Shown: in pieces, positions 41,663-51,300 of the stretch | Position numbering within the stretch: position 1 is the first letter of the stretch | Layout of the letters: each line of letters starts with the position of its first letter | Made by a program: the position numbers and the translations under genes | NCBI GenBank assembly: GCA_036645935.1 | Contig: JAVXNE010000001.1 | Span: forward strand, 310,001 to 374,000 | Length of the DNA stretch: 64,000 nucleotides | From: JAUNBN01 sp036645935 | Lineage (GTDB): Bacteria > Bacillota > Clostridia > Oscillospirales > Ruminococcaceae | Direction: 5' to 3' | The notes under the pieces: generated by a model | Told to the model about the DNA's origin: nothing | The model's input: the letters and a program-made list of their open reading frames with translations, nothing else | Databases searched by the model: none

Positions 41663-42871
41663 ATGAAGGTATTAGTTATAAACGCGGGAAGCAGCAGCCT
41701 GAAATATCAGCTGATCGATATGGACGACGAGAGTTGTATCGCTAAAGGGCTGTGCGAGAAGATCGGCATGGATGGCAGCGTGATTGAGCACAAGGTCATC
41801 GGCGGTAGCACCACAGAGAAAAAAGTTGATTTTCCGACCCATAAGGAGGCTTTTAAGGCGGTCGTCGCCATGCTGACAAGCGGCGAAGGAAAGGTCGTCG
41901 ACTCACTGAGCGAAATTTCGGCAATCGGTCATCGCACCGTTCACGGTGGCGAGATTTTCAAGGATTCCGTCCGCGTCAGCGACAAGGTAATCGACACCGT
42001 CCTCAAGCTTGCGGATTTCGCTCCGCTTCACAACCCGGCGCAGGCTGCGGCAATCAAGGCGTGCATAGAGGTTTTTGGACCCGACGTGCCCAACGTCGCG
42101 GTTTTCGACACAGCCTTTCACCAAACCATGCCTCCCAAGGCATATATCTTCCCAATTCCCTATGAATACTACGAAAAATACTCCATCCGCCGTTACGGCT
42201 TCCACGGCACGAGCCACCGCTATGTAACTTCCCGCTATTTCGAGATAACGGGCAAGCCGAGAGAGGGCAGCCGCATAATCACCTGCCACATGGGCAACGG
42301 AAGCTCGCTCGCCGCTGTTAAGGACGGCAAGAGCGTCGACACATCGATGGGATTCACCCCACTTGACGGTTTCATAATGGGCACTCGCAGCGGCAGCATC
42401 GATCCCTCGGTCGCAACCTTCATCGCAAATAAAGAGCACCTTTCTGCCGACGCCATCAACGATCTTCTCAACAAGCGCTCGGGTCTGCTCGGCATAAGCG
42501 GCGTTTCGAGCGACTGCCGGGATATTCACACCGCCGCCGACAAGGGCAACGCGCGCGCAAAGCTTGCGCTCGAGCTGCTCGTGTACGGCGTGAAAAAATT
42601 CATCGGTTCATACGCTGCTGCAATGGGCGGTGTTGACGCCATAATCTTCACGGGCGGAATCGGAGAAAATGATTCAGAGGTCCGCGAGCGCATCTGCTCC
42701 GGAATGGAATTCCTCGGTCTTATGATCGACAGCGCCGCAAACGAAAAGGCCTCGCGCAACGAGATGACTTTCTCGACGCCCGACAGCCGTGTGCTCGCGA
42801 TGGTGCTCCCGACCAATGAGGAAATTATGATTGCGCGCGACACAGTCAAAATTGTGAACGGAGAGGTCTGA
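41663..42871 (+). CDS. ackA: Acetate kinase
   Basis: A 402-residue kinase: MKVLVINAGSSSLKYQLID and HRTVHGGEIF, HNPAQAAAI, FGFHGTSHRYVT-type block (RYGFHGTSHRYV), CHMGNGSSLAAVKDG, and FTGGIGENDSEVRE. It converts acetyl phosphate and ADP to acetate and ATP, the last step of acetate fermentation. No phosphotransacetylase gene adjoins it. It is a single-gene unit with its own promoter and terminator. Confidence 0.97.
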   Translation: MKVLVINAGSSSLKYQLIDMDDESCIAKGLCEKIGMDGSVIEHKVIGGSTTEKKVDFPTHKEAFKAVVAMLTSGEGKVVDSLSEISAIGHRTVHGGEIFKDSVRVSDKVIDTVLKLADFAPLHNPAQAAAIKACIEVFGPDVPNVAVFDTAFHQTMPPKAYIFPIPYEYYEKYSIRRYGFHGTSHRYVTSRYFEITGKPREGSRIITCHMGNGSSLAAVKDGKSVDTSMGFTPLDGFIMGTRSGSIDPSVATFIANKEHLSADAINDLLNKRSGLLGISGVSSDCRDIHTAADKGNARAKLALELLVYGVKKFIGSYAAAMGGVDAIIFTGGIGENDSEVRERICSGMEFLGLMIDSAANEKASRNEMTFSTPDSRVLAMVLPTNEEIMIARDTVKIVNGEV

Positions 42872-42914
42872 CATCGCTCGATATAGACCATCCGAGTCTT
42901 TCTGAATCCTCATC

Positions 42915-42992
42915 AAAAGTGTCATTCCGGTCGGCAGCGACAGAGAGCTGTTTAACACAGCTTCTCCTGCGTGCCCGGAATGACACTTTTTT
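42915..42992 (+). terminator. Long-stem terminator of ackA with structured loop
   Basis: A perfect 16-bp stem (42915-42930 AAAAGTGTCATTCCGG with 42975-42990) followed by T. The 44-nt loop folds further (GAGAGCTG with CAGCTTCTC) and contains TTTAACACAGC, also found after rmlB. The size and inner palindrome suggest a small dispersed repeat that serves as terminator. Confidence 0.85.
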
Positions 42993-43031
42993 CATGTTTC
43001 TCACGTGCGGCGCCGATTTTTGCTCTTGCCG

Positions 43032-43183
43032 AACTGAACCCGGTTCTCTGCTTTCGCGTGTTGAATCCGCTCTCGCTTGCGCCGCTCCACATCTCAAATT
43101 TGAAGTTTTCAAATCCCGCACGGCAGTTTTTCTCAACATTGCCGGCAGTGTTCGCAGCCTTGTGCAGCGCAGCGGGTTCAGTT
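43032..43183. repeat. Distant inverted repeat in the ackA-DUF378 gap
   Basis: AACTGAACCCG (43032-43042) is complementary to CGGGTTCAGTT (43173-43183). Between the arms are smaller palindromes such as TCAAATTTGA. The gap 42993-43212 shows no gene; a structured 3' end of the DUF378 transcript is possible. Confidence 0.4.
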
Positions 43184-43212
43184 TCCGAATTTAACTCATC
43201 TTCTTTGTCCCG

Positions 43213-43419
43213 TCATGCCTGCCTTCGCTCCCCGTGTGCCGCGAGCGACAGGGCACAGAAAATTATCGCCGCAATTCCCACAAGCGCGAAGATAATGCGC
43301 GCCCAGATATTGTCCTGAGATCCGAATATCGCGGCGATGAGATCGAATTTGAAAAAACCGATAAGACCCCAGTTTATCCCTCCGATAACGATCAGAATAG
43401 CGCTTATCATTTTAACCAT
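43213..43419 (-). CDS. DUF378 family membrane protein
   Basis: 68 residues with two membrane helices. MISAILIVIGGINWGLIGFF followed by DLIAAIFG and IIFALVGIAAII is the complete DUF378 pattern. These small proteins are widespread in Firmicutes and Proteobacteria; their function is unknown. It diverges from the Lrp-type regulator gene. Confidence 0.9.
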   Translation of the reverse strand: MVKMISAILIVIGGINWGLIGFFKFDLIAAIFGSQDNIWARIIFALVGIAAIIFCALSLAAHGERRQA

Positions 43420-43488
43420 TTTCAGACTGTCCCCTTTTCAGAAATCGTTTTCTTCGCTTATTATCTGAAAAAACACGTTGTTTATTCG

Positions 43489-43517
43489 TTTACAACGGCG
43501 CGCAGTTGGGATATAAT
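43489..43517 (+). promoter_or_regulatory. Sigma-A-type promoter of the Lrp-aminotransferase operon
   Basis: TTTACA (43489-43494), 17-nt spacer, TATAAT (43512-43517), 48 nt before ATG 43565. AGGAG precedes the start. Confidence 0.75.
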
Positions 43518-43564
43518 CGACATTAATATTTACAAATCAACGCACATCAACAGGAGAAAATATA

Positions 43565-44044
43565 ATGGAAATGCTGTTAAAGCTCCTCTCAGAAGACGCT
43601 CGGCTCTCGCTCGAGCAGCTTGCAAGCCTCACCGGGCAATCGGAAACCGCTGTCGCACAGCGCATGGATGAACTTAAAAATGAGGGCGTGATTGTGGGAT
43701 ATCAGGCAGTCGTGAACTGGGAAAAGGCAGGCCTTGAGAAAGTTCAGAGCATCATCGAGGTCAGAATAAGCCCCAAACGCGATTTCGGATTCGACGAATT
43801 TGCCGACGCCATCGCCCGCTTCCCCGAAGTTGAAAACGTCTATTTGATGTCGGGCGGTTACGATATTTCCATAACAATACACGGCGCCAGCTTCCGCGAT
43901 ATCGCGATGTTTGTCGCAAAGAGGCTCTCTCCGATGGAATCGGTGCTCTCGACAGCCACGCATTTTGTGCTTAAGACCTACAAGGAGCGCGGCATAATCC
44001 TTGCCGGTAAGCCCGAGGATGAAAGGGGCTTTGCTTCGCTGTGA
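43565..44044 (+). CDS. Lrp/AsnC-family transcriptional regulator
   Basis: 159 residues. The N-terminal helix-turn-helix (about 1-50: ARLSLEQLASLTGQSETAVAQRMDEL) is followed by the RAM/ligand-binding domain with YLMSGGYDISITIHG. Lrp-type proteins sense amino acids and control the adjacent genes. It is coupled (GTGA overlap) to an aminotransferase, a pairing common in Firmicutes, so it probably autoregulates this operon in response to an amino or keto acid. Confidence 0.92.
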   Translation: MEMLLKLLSEDARLSLEQLASLTGQSETAVAQRMDELKNEGVIVGYQAVVNWEKAGLEKVQSIIEVRISPKRDFGFDEFADAIARFPEVENVYLMSGGYDISITIHGASFRDIAMFVAKRLSPMESVLSTATHFVLKTYKERGIILAGKPEDERGFASL

Positions 44045-45213
44045 TTGAATATAATAAACTTCTTTCCGAGAAAGTGCTCGAGCTCAAGCCGAGCGGTATA
44101 CGCAAGTTTTTCAGCATTGCCGCCGATATGAGCGACTGCATCTCGCTGGGAGTCGGCGAACCGGATTTCGTCACGCCGTGGAAAATTCGTGACGCCGGCA
44201 TACGCTCGCTCGACGCGGGCAAAACCTGGTATACCGCCAACGCCGGCCTCTCCTCTCTGCGCTCCGAGATATGCGAGTATCTCAAGCGCCGCTTTTCGTT
44301 GCACTACGACCCTGTCGATGAGACTCTTGTCACTGTCGGCGGCTCGGAGGCAATAGACCTGTGCATGCGCGCTTTTCTTGAAGCGGGAGACGAGGTCATT
44401 CTTCCGACTCCGAGCTTTGTCGCCTATGAACCGCTCGCCCTTATGTGCGGAGCTAAGGTCGTGCCGATCGCGACTAAAGCTGAAAATTCATTTCGCCTGA
44501 CGGCGGAAGAGCTGCGAAGCGCAATAACGGACAAGACCAAACTGCTCGTAATGCCTTTTCCAAACAACCCGACTGGCGCGGTCATGCGCCGCGAACATCT
44601 TGAGGAAATTGCCGCAGTCCTCCGCGACACAAACATAATTGTCCTCTCAGACGAGATTTATGCCGAGCTGACATACGGCGCCGAGCGCCACGTCTCGCTT
44701 GCCGGAATCAACGAGGACATGCGCTCGCGCACCGTCGTGATAAACGGATTCTCAAAGGCTTTCGCGATGACAGGCTGGCGGCTCGGTTACGCCTGCGCCC
44801 CCGCGCCAATCATTGAACAGATGCTGAAGCTGCACCAGTTTGCGATAATGTGCGCCCCGACAACGGCGCAATATGCCGCAATAGTCGCCATGCGTGAATG
44901 CGACGACTCAGTCGAGGCAATGGCCACGGAATACAACATGCGCCGCCGCTTCATCACCGACAGTTTCAACAGAATGGGGCTCACCTGCTTCGAGCCGGAG
45001 GGCGCGTTTTATGTCTTTCCGTCCATCGCTTCAACCGGTCTGTCATCTCTCGAATTCTGCGAAAAGCTGCTCTTTTCCAAGCGTGTCGCAACTGTTCCCG
45101 GCGACGCGTTCGGCGCGAGCGGTGAAGGGCATATCCGCGTTTCCTATTCATACTCAGTCTCACACATCGCCGAAGCGCTCAAGCGAATTGAAGCGTTCTT
45201 AAAAGAACTGTGA
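44041..45213 (+). CDS. Class I/II PLP aminotransferase (aspartate/aromatic type)
   Basis: 390 residues of fold-type I. Landmarks: DFVTPWKIRDAG and TWYTANAGLSSLR at the substrate side, PFPNNPTGAVM (Asn), LSDEIYAEL (Asp and Tyr) and NGFSKAFAMTGWRLGYA with the PLP lysine. The group includes AspC, PatA and aromatic aminotransferases. GTG 44041 overlaps the regulator stop and the gene's stop overlaps the DUF362 gene. The exact amino donor cannot be read from the sequence. Confidence 0.9.
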   Translation: MIEYNKLLSEKVLELKPSGIRKFFSIAADMSDCISLGVGEPDFVTPWKIRDAGIRSLDAGKTWYTANAGLSSLRSEICEYLKRRFSLHYDPVDETLVTVGGSEAIDLCMRAFLEAGDEVILPTPSFVAYEPLALMCGAKVVPIATKAENSFRLTAEELRSAITDKTKLLVMPFPNNPTGAVMRREHLEEIAAVLRDTNIIVLSDEIYAELTYGAERHVSLAGINEDMRSRTVVINGFSKAFAMTGWRLGYACAPAPIIEQMLKLHQFAIMCAPTTAQYAAIVAMRECDDSVEAMATEYNMRRRFITDSFNRMGLTCFEPEGAFYVFPSIASTGLSSLEFCEKLLFSKRVATVPGDAFGASGEGHIRVSYSYSVSHIAEALKRIEAFLKEL

Positions 45214-46355
45214 GCGTGAGCGATGTCATAACCATCAAAAATATTTCGGGATATGATGATTCCGCAGCTCTTGATTCCTCCATCTGCGAAATTTTCGCAA
45301 ACAGTCCGTTATCGCGGGGAATAGCGTCCGACGCGCGCGTCGTCTTAAAACTCAACACGCTGATGAAAGCGAGCCCAGACGAGGCGGTCACGACGCACCC
45401 CGCAGTGGTGGGCGCCGCAATAAACGCGCTGCACAAACTGGGAGCGCGCGACATAACACTGTGTGACAGCCCCTCCGGGCCTTTTTCAAGAGGACGCCTT
45501 AAGGGGATTTATGACGTGTGCGGGCTAACGCCGCTCGCGCGCGACGGAGTGCGCCTCGCACTCGAGAGCTCGAGCGTCACAGTTTCCTGCGACGGCACAA
45601 TACGCGAATTTGAGATTCTCCGCACAGTAAAAAACGCCGATATCGTGATCGGGATCTGCAAGCTCAAGACCCACGCCCTAATGGGGATGACGGGTGCCGT
45701 GAAAAACTATTTCGGAGCGATACCCGGCCTCGGAAAAGCTCAGATGCACTGTCGCTTTCCAGACAGCACGCTCTTTGCTGATATGCTGTGTGAACTCTGC
45801 GATACGATTGCCCCTGATTTTTCACTCGTGGATGCAGTTGTCGGAATGCAGGGAAACGGGCCGTCGGGCGGAGAACCGCGCACTTTCGGTTTTGTCGCAG
45901 GCTCGGCTGACCCTTTCGCGCTTGATCTCATGCTTTCACACATCCTCGGCATTTCTCCTTGCAAGGCGCTAACCGTGGCATCATCGATCGCAAGCGGACG
46001 AGTGTCAGAGACCGCTCTCTCGCTCAATATTATGGGTGACCGCTCGCGCTTTGACGAACCTATTCAAAACCTGGAGCTTCCCGACAGTTTTAAAGATTCC
46101 GTACCGCCGCAGGCGCAACGCCCACTGCCCCGCGCGCTGCAAAACTTTATCGCGCCTCACCCTGTCGTACGATGGCGCGACTGCATCGGTTGCGGCCGCT
46201 GTGCCGAAATCTGCCCGCTGCATGCCATTTCTCTGCTCAACCGACGTGCAAAGATAGACAGTTCCCGCTGCATTCGATGCTTTTGCTGCCATGAAGTCTG
46301 CCCGCAGCGCGCGATAGACATCAAAAAGAGCGTGCTGTTTAAGGTGTTCAAATGA
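45210..46355 (+). CDS. DUF362 protein with C-terminal 2[4Fe-4S] ferredoxin domain
   Basis: 381 residues. The DUF362 domain (about 1-300) shows VVLKLNTLMKASPDEAVTTHP, LCDSPSGPF and CKLKTHALMGMTGAVKNYFG. Two ferredoxin motifs follow: CIGCGRCAEICP and CIRCFCCHEVCP. Such proteins are presumed redox enzymes or electron carriers of unknown substrate. The GTG start overlaps the aminotransferase stop and its end overlaps ispE, so the four genes are one operon. Confidence 0.88.
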   Translation: MSVSDVITIKNISGYDDSAALDSSICEIFANSPLSRGIASDARVVLKLNTLMKASPDEAVTTHPAVVGAAINALHKLGARDITLCDSPSGPFSRGRLKGIYDVCGLTPLARDGVRLALESSSVTVSCDGTIREFEILRTVKNADIVIGICKLKTHALMGMTGAVKNYFGAIPGLGKAQMHCRFPDSTLFADMLCELCDTIAPDFSLVDAVVGMQGNGPSGGEPRTFGFVAGSADPFALDLMLSHILGISPCKALTVASSIASGRVSETALSLNIMGDRSRFDEPIQNLELPDSFKDSVPPQAQRPLPRALQNFIAPHPVVRWRDCIGCGRCAEICPLHAISLLNRRAKIDSSRCIRCFCCHEVCPQRAIDIKKSVLFKVFK

Positions 46356-47245
46356 GTGATTCTCCAACGAAAATAAAACTGCTTGCGAGGGCAAAACTTA
46401 ATCTGTCGCTCGACATCACCGGGCAGCGGCGGGACGGCTATCACCTGATGGACATGGTGATGCGCTCGGTCGATTTAAGCGACGAACTGACGCTTCGGCT
46501 TGCGGAGTCGGGTGGAATTTCGATTGCCTCCAATATGCGTTTTCTGCCTCGCGGAGAAAAAAATCTCGCCTTCCGCGCAGCTCAGTCGCTTTGCGCAAGC
46601 GTGGGAATGCCATTGCCCTCGCTGCATATCGATATCAAAAAAAACATACCTACACAGGCCGGTCTCGGAGGAGGCTCGGCAGATGCCGCCGCAGTACTCG
46701 TCGGGCTCAATACACTCTTTTCGCTCGGTCTTTCATGCGATGAGCTGTGTGCCGTCGGCGAGACCATCGGTGCGGACGTCCCGTTTTGTGTGTGCGGCGG
46801 CACGGCGCGAGTGCGCGGAATCGGAGAGCTGATCGAGCCCATCGAAGACAATTGCAGCTATACGGTGCTCATTCTCATGCCTGCTCTGGGCCGCTCAACG
46901 CACGAGGCCTTTGCGCGCTGGAATACCGACGCGATATTCAACCACCCTGACGTGTCGGGGACTGTAAATGCACTGCGCACCGGAGACATCGCCGAACTTG
47001 GCATGCTCATCTGCAACGCGTTTTCACTGCTCGAGCTTGATGAGACAACTGAGCGTCTCAAAAGCGCACTGCTTCGCGCAGGTGCCTTTGGAGCATCGAT
47101 GACAGGCAGCGGAGCTGCCGTTTTTGGTTTGTTTCCCAACAACCTCTCTGCCAAAAATGCCCGCTCGCTACTGTTTGATGAGGCATCGGGATCGCATCTC
47201 GCACATCCATGTCCCGAAGGGGTAAAGATTGTTTCTCTGGAATAA
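46352..47245 (+). CDS. ispE: 4-diphosphocytidyl-2-C-methyl-D-erythritol kinase
   Basis: A 297-residue GHMP kinase: ARAKLNLSLDITGQRRDGYH, the ATP loop IPTQAGLGGGSADAAAVL and the C-terminal ASMTGSGAAVFGLF. It performs the ATP-dependent step of the MEP route to isoprenoid precursors. It is usually followed by spoIIR or purR in Firmicutes; here a terminator and spoIIR follow. Confidence 0.95.
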   Translation: MSDSPTKIKLLARAKLNLSLDITGQRRDGYHLMDMVMRSVDLSDELTLRLAESGGISIASNMRFLPRGEKNLAFRAAQSLCASVGMPLPSLHIDIKKNIPTQAGLGGGSADAAAVLVGLNTLFSLGLSCDELCAVGETIGADVPFCVCGGTARVRGIGELIEPIEDNCSYTVLILMPALGRSTHEAFARWNTDAIFNHPDVSGTVNALRTGDIAELGMLICNAFSLLELDETTERLKSALLRAGAFGASMTGSGAAVFGLFPNNLSAKNARSLLFDEASGSHLAHPCPEGVKIVSLE

Positions 47246-47259
47246 TTTTCCATCAGCGT

Positions 47260-47288
47260 GTATAAAACAAGTGCAACCCGCCCACTCT
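47260..47288 (+). promoter_or_regulatory. Possible sigma-F-type promoter of spoIIR
   Basis: GTATA (47260-47264), as in the -35 element of forespore promoters, 15-nt spacer, then GCCCACTCT (47280-47288), which matches three of five fixed bases of the B. subtilis sigma-F -10 consensus GGnnAnAnT. Transcription would start near 47294, inside the terminator hairpin. Weak match; placed by position and by the known sigma-F control of spoIIR. Confidence 0.3.
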
Positions 47289-47315
47289 TTGAGTACAAGA
47301 AAGAGGGGCGTTTTT
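47279..47315 (+). terminator. Terminator of the lrp-ispE operon overlapping the spoIIR ribosome binding site
   Basis: CGCCCACTCTTT (47279-47290) pairs with AAAGAGGGGCG (47300-47310), 11 bp with one bulged A, loop of 9 nt, then TTTTT. The right arm contains the AGAGGGG that serves as ribosome binding site for spoIIR (ATG 47318). Confidence 0.8.
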
Positions 47316-47317
47316 AC

Positions 47318-47965
47318 ATGAAAAAATTCGAGATTGCCGTAATATTGGGATTTTCCGTTTGCGTTGCGCTCGCTTCGTTCCAGCTTCCGTTCGCGCGTGC
47401 GTGCAACGAGGTGCGCGACGACACGCTGCGGCTGCATATTGTTGCCAATTCCGATTCATTTGAAGATCAAAGCGTTAAACTGAAAGTTCGCGACGCGGTG
47501 CTCACGCAGACGTCTGATGAATTTTGGGGCGCCGCTGACATCAATCAGGCACAGAATCAAATCGAGCGCGGAATACAAAAAATTGAACGCGTTGCGAGCA
47601 ACACCCTTGTCAGCAATGGGATTTCCTACGACGCTCATGCCAAAATTACGCGCATGTATTTTGACAAGCGCACATATGGAAAAGTCACGCTTCCCGCCGG
47701 AATTTACACCGCTTTGCGAATTGAGCTCGGGCAAGCCGCGGGCAAAAACTGGTGGTGCGTTGTCTATCCGTCGCTCTGCGTGCCCACAGCGAGCGACAGC
47801 GACCCGATTGACGAGTACAGCGACGATGAAAAGCAAGTTGTTTTAAACTCGGATGAATACAAATTCAAATTTAAGCTCGAGGAGGTTTTTCAGAAACTTT
47901 TCGCCCGGGCACCCGAAAATATCTCACAGGATGATGGCACATTAAAACAAAACTATCGCTGTTAA
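47318..47965 (+). CDS. spoIIR: Stage II sporulation protein R
   Basis: 215 residues. A signal peptide (FEIAVILGFSVCVALASF) is followed by the SpoIIR domain: LRLHIVANSDSFEDQSVKLKVRDAVL, then LPAGIYTALRIELGQAAGKNWWCVVYP with the double Trp. SpoIIR is secreted from the forespore into the intermembrane space and triggers SpoIIGA to process pro-sigma-E in the mother cell. The start at ATG 47318 follows AGAGGGG by 9 nt; this site lies in a terminator stem, so a transcript beginning upstream would hide it. Confidence 0.93.
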   Translation: MKKFEIAVILGFSVCVALASFQLPFARACNEVRDDTLRLHIVANSDSFEDQSVKLKVRDAVLTQTSDEFWGAADINQAQNQIERGIQKIERVASNTLVSNGISYDAHAKITRMYFDKRTYGKVTLPAGIYTALRIELGQAAGKNWWCVVYPSLCVPTASDSDPIDEYSDDEKQVVLNSDEYKFKFKLEEVFQKLFARAPENISQDDGTLKQNYRC

Positions 47966-48020
47966 ATGTTAGTATGGAAGTTTTTCTTTTATTATATCAA
48001 TAGTTTGTACTCGAAATTCG

Positions 48021-48065
48021 CCGCGCCGATTCGCTGTCTAAATGCCGAATCAGCGCGGATTTTTT
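48021..48065 (+). terminator. Rho-independent terminator of spoIIR
   Basis: CCGCGCCGATTCG (48021-48033) pairs with CGAATCAGCGCGG (48046-48058), one internal mismatch, then ATTTTTT. The following 48066-48241 holds nothing that I can identify. Confidence 0.9.
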
Positions 48066-48241
48066 CGTGTGCTGCAATCGTTGCCGTCTTTTGGAAAAAC
48101 GCCGTACAAATCGCAGGGTTTTGTAAAATCCGGGCGCCGAATAAAAGATTGGCATTCTATTCCCCTGTCTGTCTTTCGCCGTTTTCGGTGGCGCTCTCAT
48201 TTGCGTTCTCCGACATCCACCTCAATTTCATCGGCGCCGCC

Positions 48242-48270
48242 TTGTTTTGTTCACTGCTATAGAGTAAAAT
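48242..48270 (+). promoter_or_regulatory. Promoter of addB-addA
   Basis: TTGTTT (48242-48247), 17-nt spacer, TAAAAT (48265-48270), 45 nt before ATG 48316. Confidence 0.55.
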
Positions 48271-48315
48271 TTAACCCATGCAACACAACAGAGTTGCCAA
48301 CGGAGGCTTGACGAT

Positions 48316-51300
48316 ATGCTGACGCTCGTTTACGGCCGCGCAGGCAGCGGCAAAAGCAGATACTGTGTCGAGAGGGCGCTCGAGCTTGCAAGGCAGGGCG
48401 AGCGCTCGACAATTGTCGTGCCTGAGCAAAGCTCTTTTTCCTGTGAGCGCGCACTTGTCTCAAGGGGAGCGGACGCGCCGCTCCAGTTTGTCCAGACGCG
48501 CAGTTTTCGCAAGCTATGCGAGGACATATTCTCTGAAAGGGGCGGAGGCGCGCAAGTTAGGGTTGGCGAAGCTCAGAAATGCGCGCTCGTTCGCCGTGCG
48601 CTCGAATCCCTTGGTGATGATGTTAAATTCTACCGCCGATGCAGAAAAGACAGCGCATTTTTTGCGCTTGTCGCGCAGGCAGCCGACGAGCTGAAAAACG
48701 CCGCCGTCACACCTGAAGATCTCGCACAGGCCGCGCAGCAAGCCGAATCTGCCCACAGCCGTGACAAGCTCATCGAGCTCTCGCTCATCTGTGAGCGTTA
48801 TGGCACTCTGCTATTGCAAACCGGGTGCGATGCCGCAAGCGAGCTGCAAAGCGCAGCCGAAATGTGCCGCAGCGCTCTGCAATTTAGAGACACAACGATA
48901 TTTTTCGACGGCTATTCGGGATTTACCGAGCCTGAATTCTCGCTGCTGTTTTCTTTGCTGGCACGCTCGAGCGAGCTTGTTTGTACGCTCTGTTGCGACG
49001 ATCCGGAATCGACTTCCGATGACGCACTTGCGGGTGTTCGCGCGACGGGACGCCGCCTTCTCAGTGAGGCGACATCGCGCGGAATACCGTCACGCGAACT
49101 TTCTTTGGGAGCGTCGCACCGTTTTCAAGCGGAGGGTCTGCGCGCTGCCGAAGGCTTTTTTGCGTGCGGCGACAAGCTCATCTCGCGCGATGGGGTGTAT
49201 CTTCTGAAGGCACGCGACCGATATGACGAGGCCGAACGCGTTGCTGCCGAGATTTCAATGCTGGTGCGCGAGCGCGGGTTCTGCTATTCCGAGATAGCGG
49301 TGATAACGCGTGATATCGAACTTTATCGAGCACCGCTCGAGAGAACATTCAATCGCTTCGGAATACCTTTTTTCACCGATGCTGAAGACAATTTGCTTCA
49401 TGCCCCCACAACTGCTTTTTTGCTGTGTGCGCTCTCGCTCGCGCGCTCGCTGACAACAGAAAAACTTCTCGCGTTGCTCAAGACCTCGCTGTGCGGAATC
49501 TCTGCCGAGCAGGTGGCCGCTCTGGAAAACTACGCGTTTGTGTGGAGCGTTGAAGGCGCGGCCTGGTTTTCACCGTTTGAAAAAAATCCCGACGGATTCG
49601 GTCCCCTCGTGACCGAATCACAGCGAACTGCGCTGGCGAACGTTGAGGCTCTGCGAGCCCGTGTCGCTATCTGGCTCTCTCCCTATTTAGACAGCGCAAA
49701 GCTCTCTCGCGGAAAAGCACTTGTCTCTCTCATATACGAATTGATGGAAAATTGCGGTGCACTCGAGACACTGGCGCACGAAGACAGCCGCGCCGTCCGT
49801 GTGGCGTGTGCGGGTATCTCGCTTCTCGAGCAGCTGTATGATATCGCGTGCGATGACGAGCTGACGGCATCGGAGCTTGGAGATCTCGCGCGCACTCTCG
49901 CGTCCTCTACCCCGCTATCAGACATACCTCCCGCGCTCGAACAAGTAGTAATCGGAGGCGCTGACCGAACCAGAGTTGACGAGCCGCGCGCACTGTTTGC
50001 GCTCGGCCTCAACGACGGTGTTTTCCCCCGCACTGAATTCGACGCGCCGCTGCTCACCCAACGTGAGCGCGAGCTTCTCGGCGAGTGTGGCATAAGACTC
50101 GGGCGCGATATCGAGCGCTGTGAAAAGATGGAGGAACTGTATCTCTACCGCGCGCTCTCGAGCGCGTCTGAGAGGCTCTATCTCTGCCTCTCCCGCCACG
50201 GAGACACGGGCGAACTCGTTCCCTGTGCATCGCTATCGGTCTTTCTCGAGAATGGAGACTGCCTCGTCCCCGAAAGTGAATCGCTGCTCTGCCCGCTTGC
50301 GGTGAACGAGCAGACCGCGCTGCGAGCTTACGCCGCCGCACGCGAGAGACGGGATATTTTTCAATCCTCGCTGCTGGAAAATACATTTTCGGCAGATATT
50401 CGTGATACGATTTCGGCGGCGGAAGCAGAGCCCGCCACCGCTCTGAGCAACACCGAGCTCTCTCGCGCACTTCTCGGTGACGTCGCGGTTTTCTCACCCA
50501 CGCGAATTGAGACATTCGGGCAGTGCCGATTTTCCTATTTTCTCAAATATATCATGAAAATCCGCCCGCTTAAAAAGGCGGAATTCAATCCGATAGAAGC
50601 GGGAAGCTTCGTGCACGCCGTGATGGAGGGCGCGCTTCGAGAGCTTGCGGATAATCTCGCAACCGCAAGCGACGCGGAGCTGTTTGCCGCAAGTGACCGC
50701 GCTGCCGACAGCTATATATCCGCCCGGGTGGGGCGCGAGACGCTTGAAGCGGACGCGCGGCTGCGATATCTTGTGCACCGGCTCATGGAACAGTCGCGCC
50801 GTCTGCTCATGCAACTGCGGCTCGAACAGGCACAAAGCGAATTCCGCGTCGCCGACTGCGAACTGAAAATTTCCCGCGCAGGGGACGTTGCGCCGCTTGA
50901 ACTGCGCTGTGCAAATGGCGCCGTTGTCTTTGTGGAGGGCACGGTTGACCGCGTCGACATCTATCGCAAAAACGGCATCGCATACATTCGAGTGGTGGAC
51001 TACAAAACCGGTGCAAAGGCATTCTCGCTCTCCGATGTGTTTTATGGGCTTAATATACAGATGCTGCTCTATCTCATGGCGCTTTGCAAAAACGCCCAAA
51101 CTCGCTACGGAGAGACTGCACCTGCGGCGGTGATGTACATGCCGGGTGACCCGTCTGCCCCCTCTGCCGACGACAGCCCAGAGATTGCGGCGCGCAAAGC
51201 CTACCGCATGGACGGACTGGTGCTTGATGATCCAGAAATAATCAAGGCGCTTGAGCGGGATGCGCAGGGAGTTTTCATTCCGGTGGAACTCGATAAAAAC

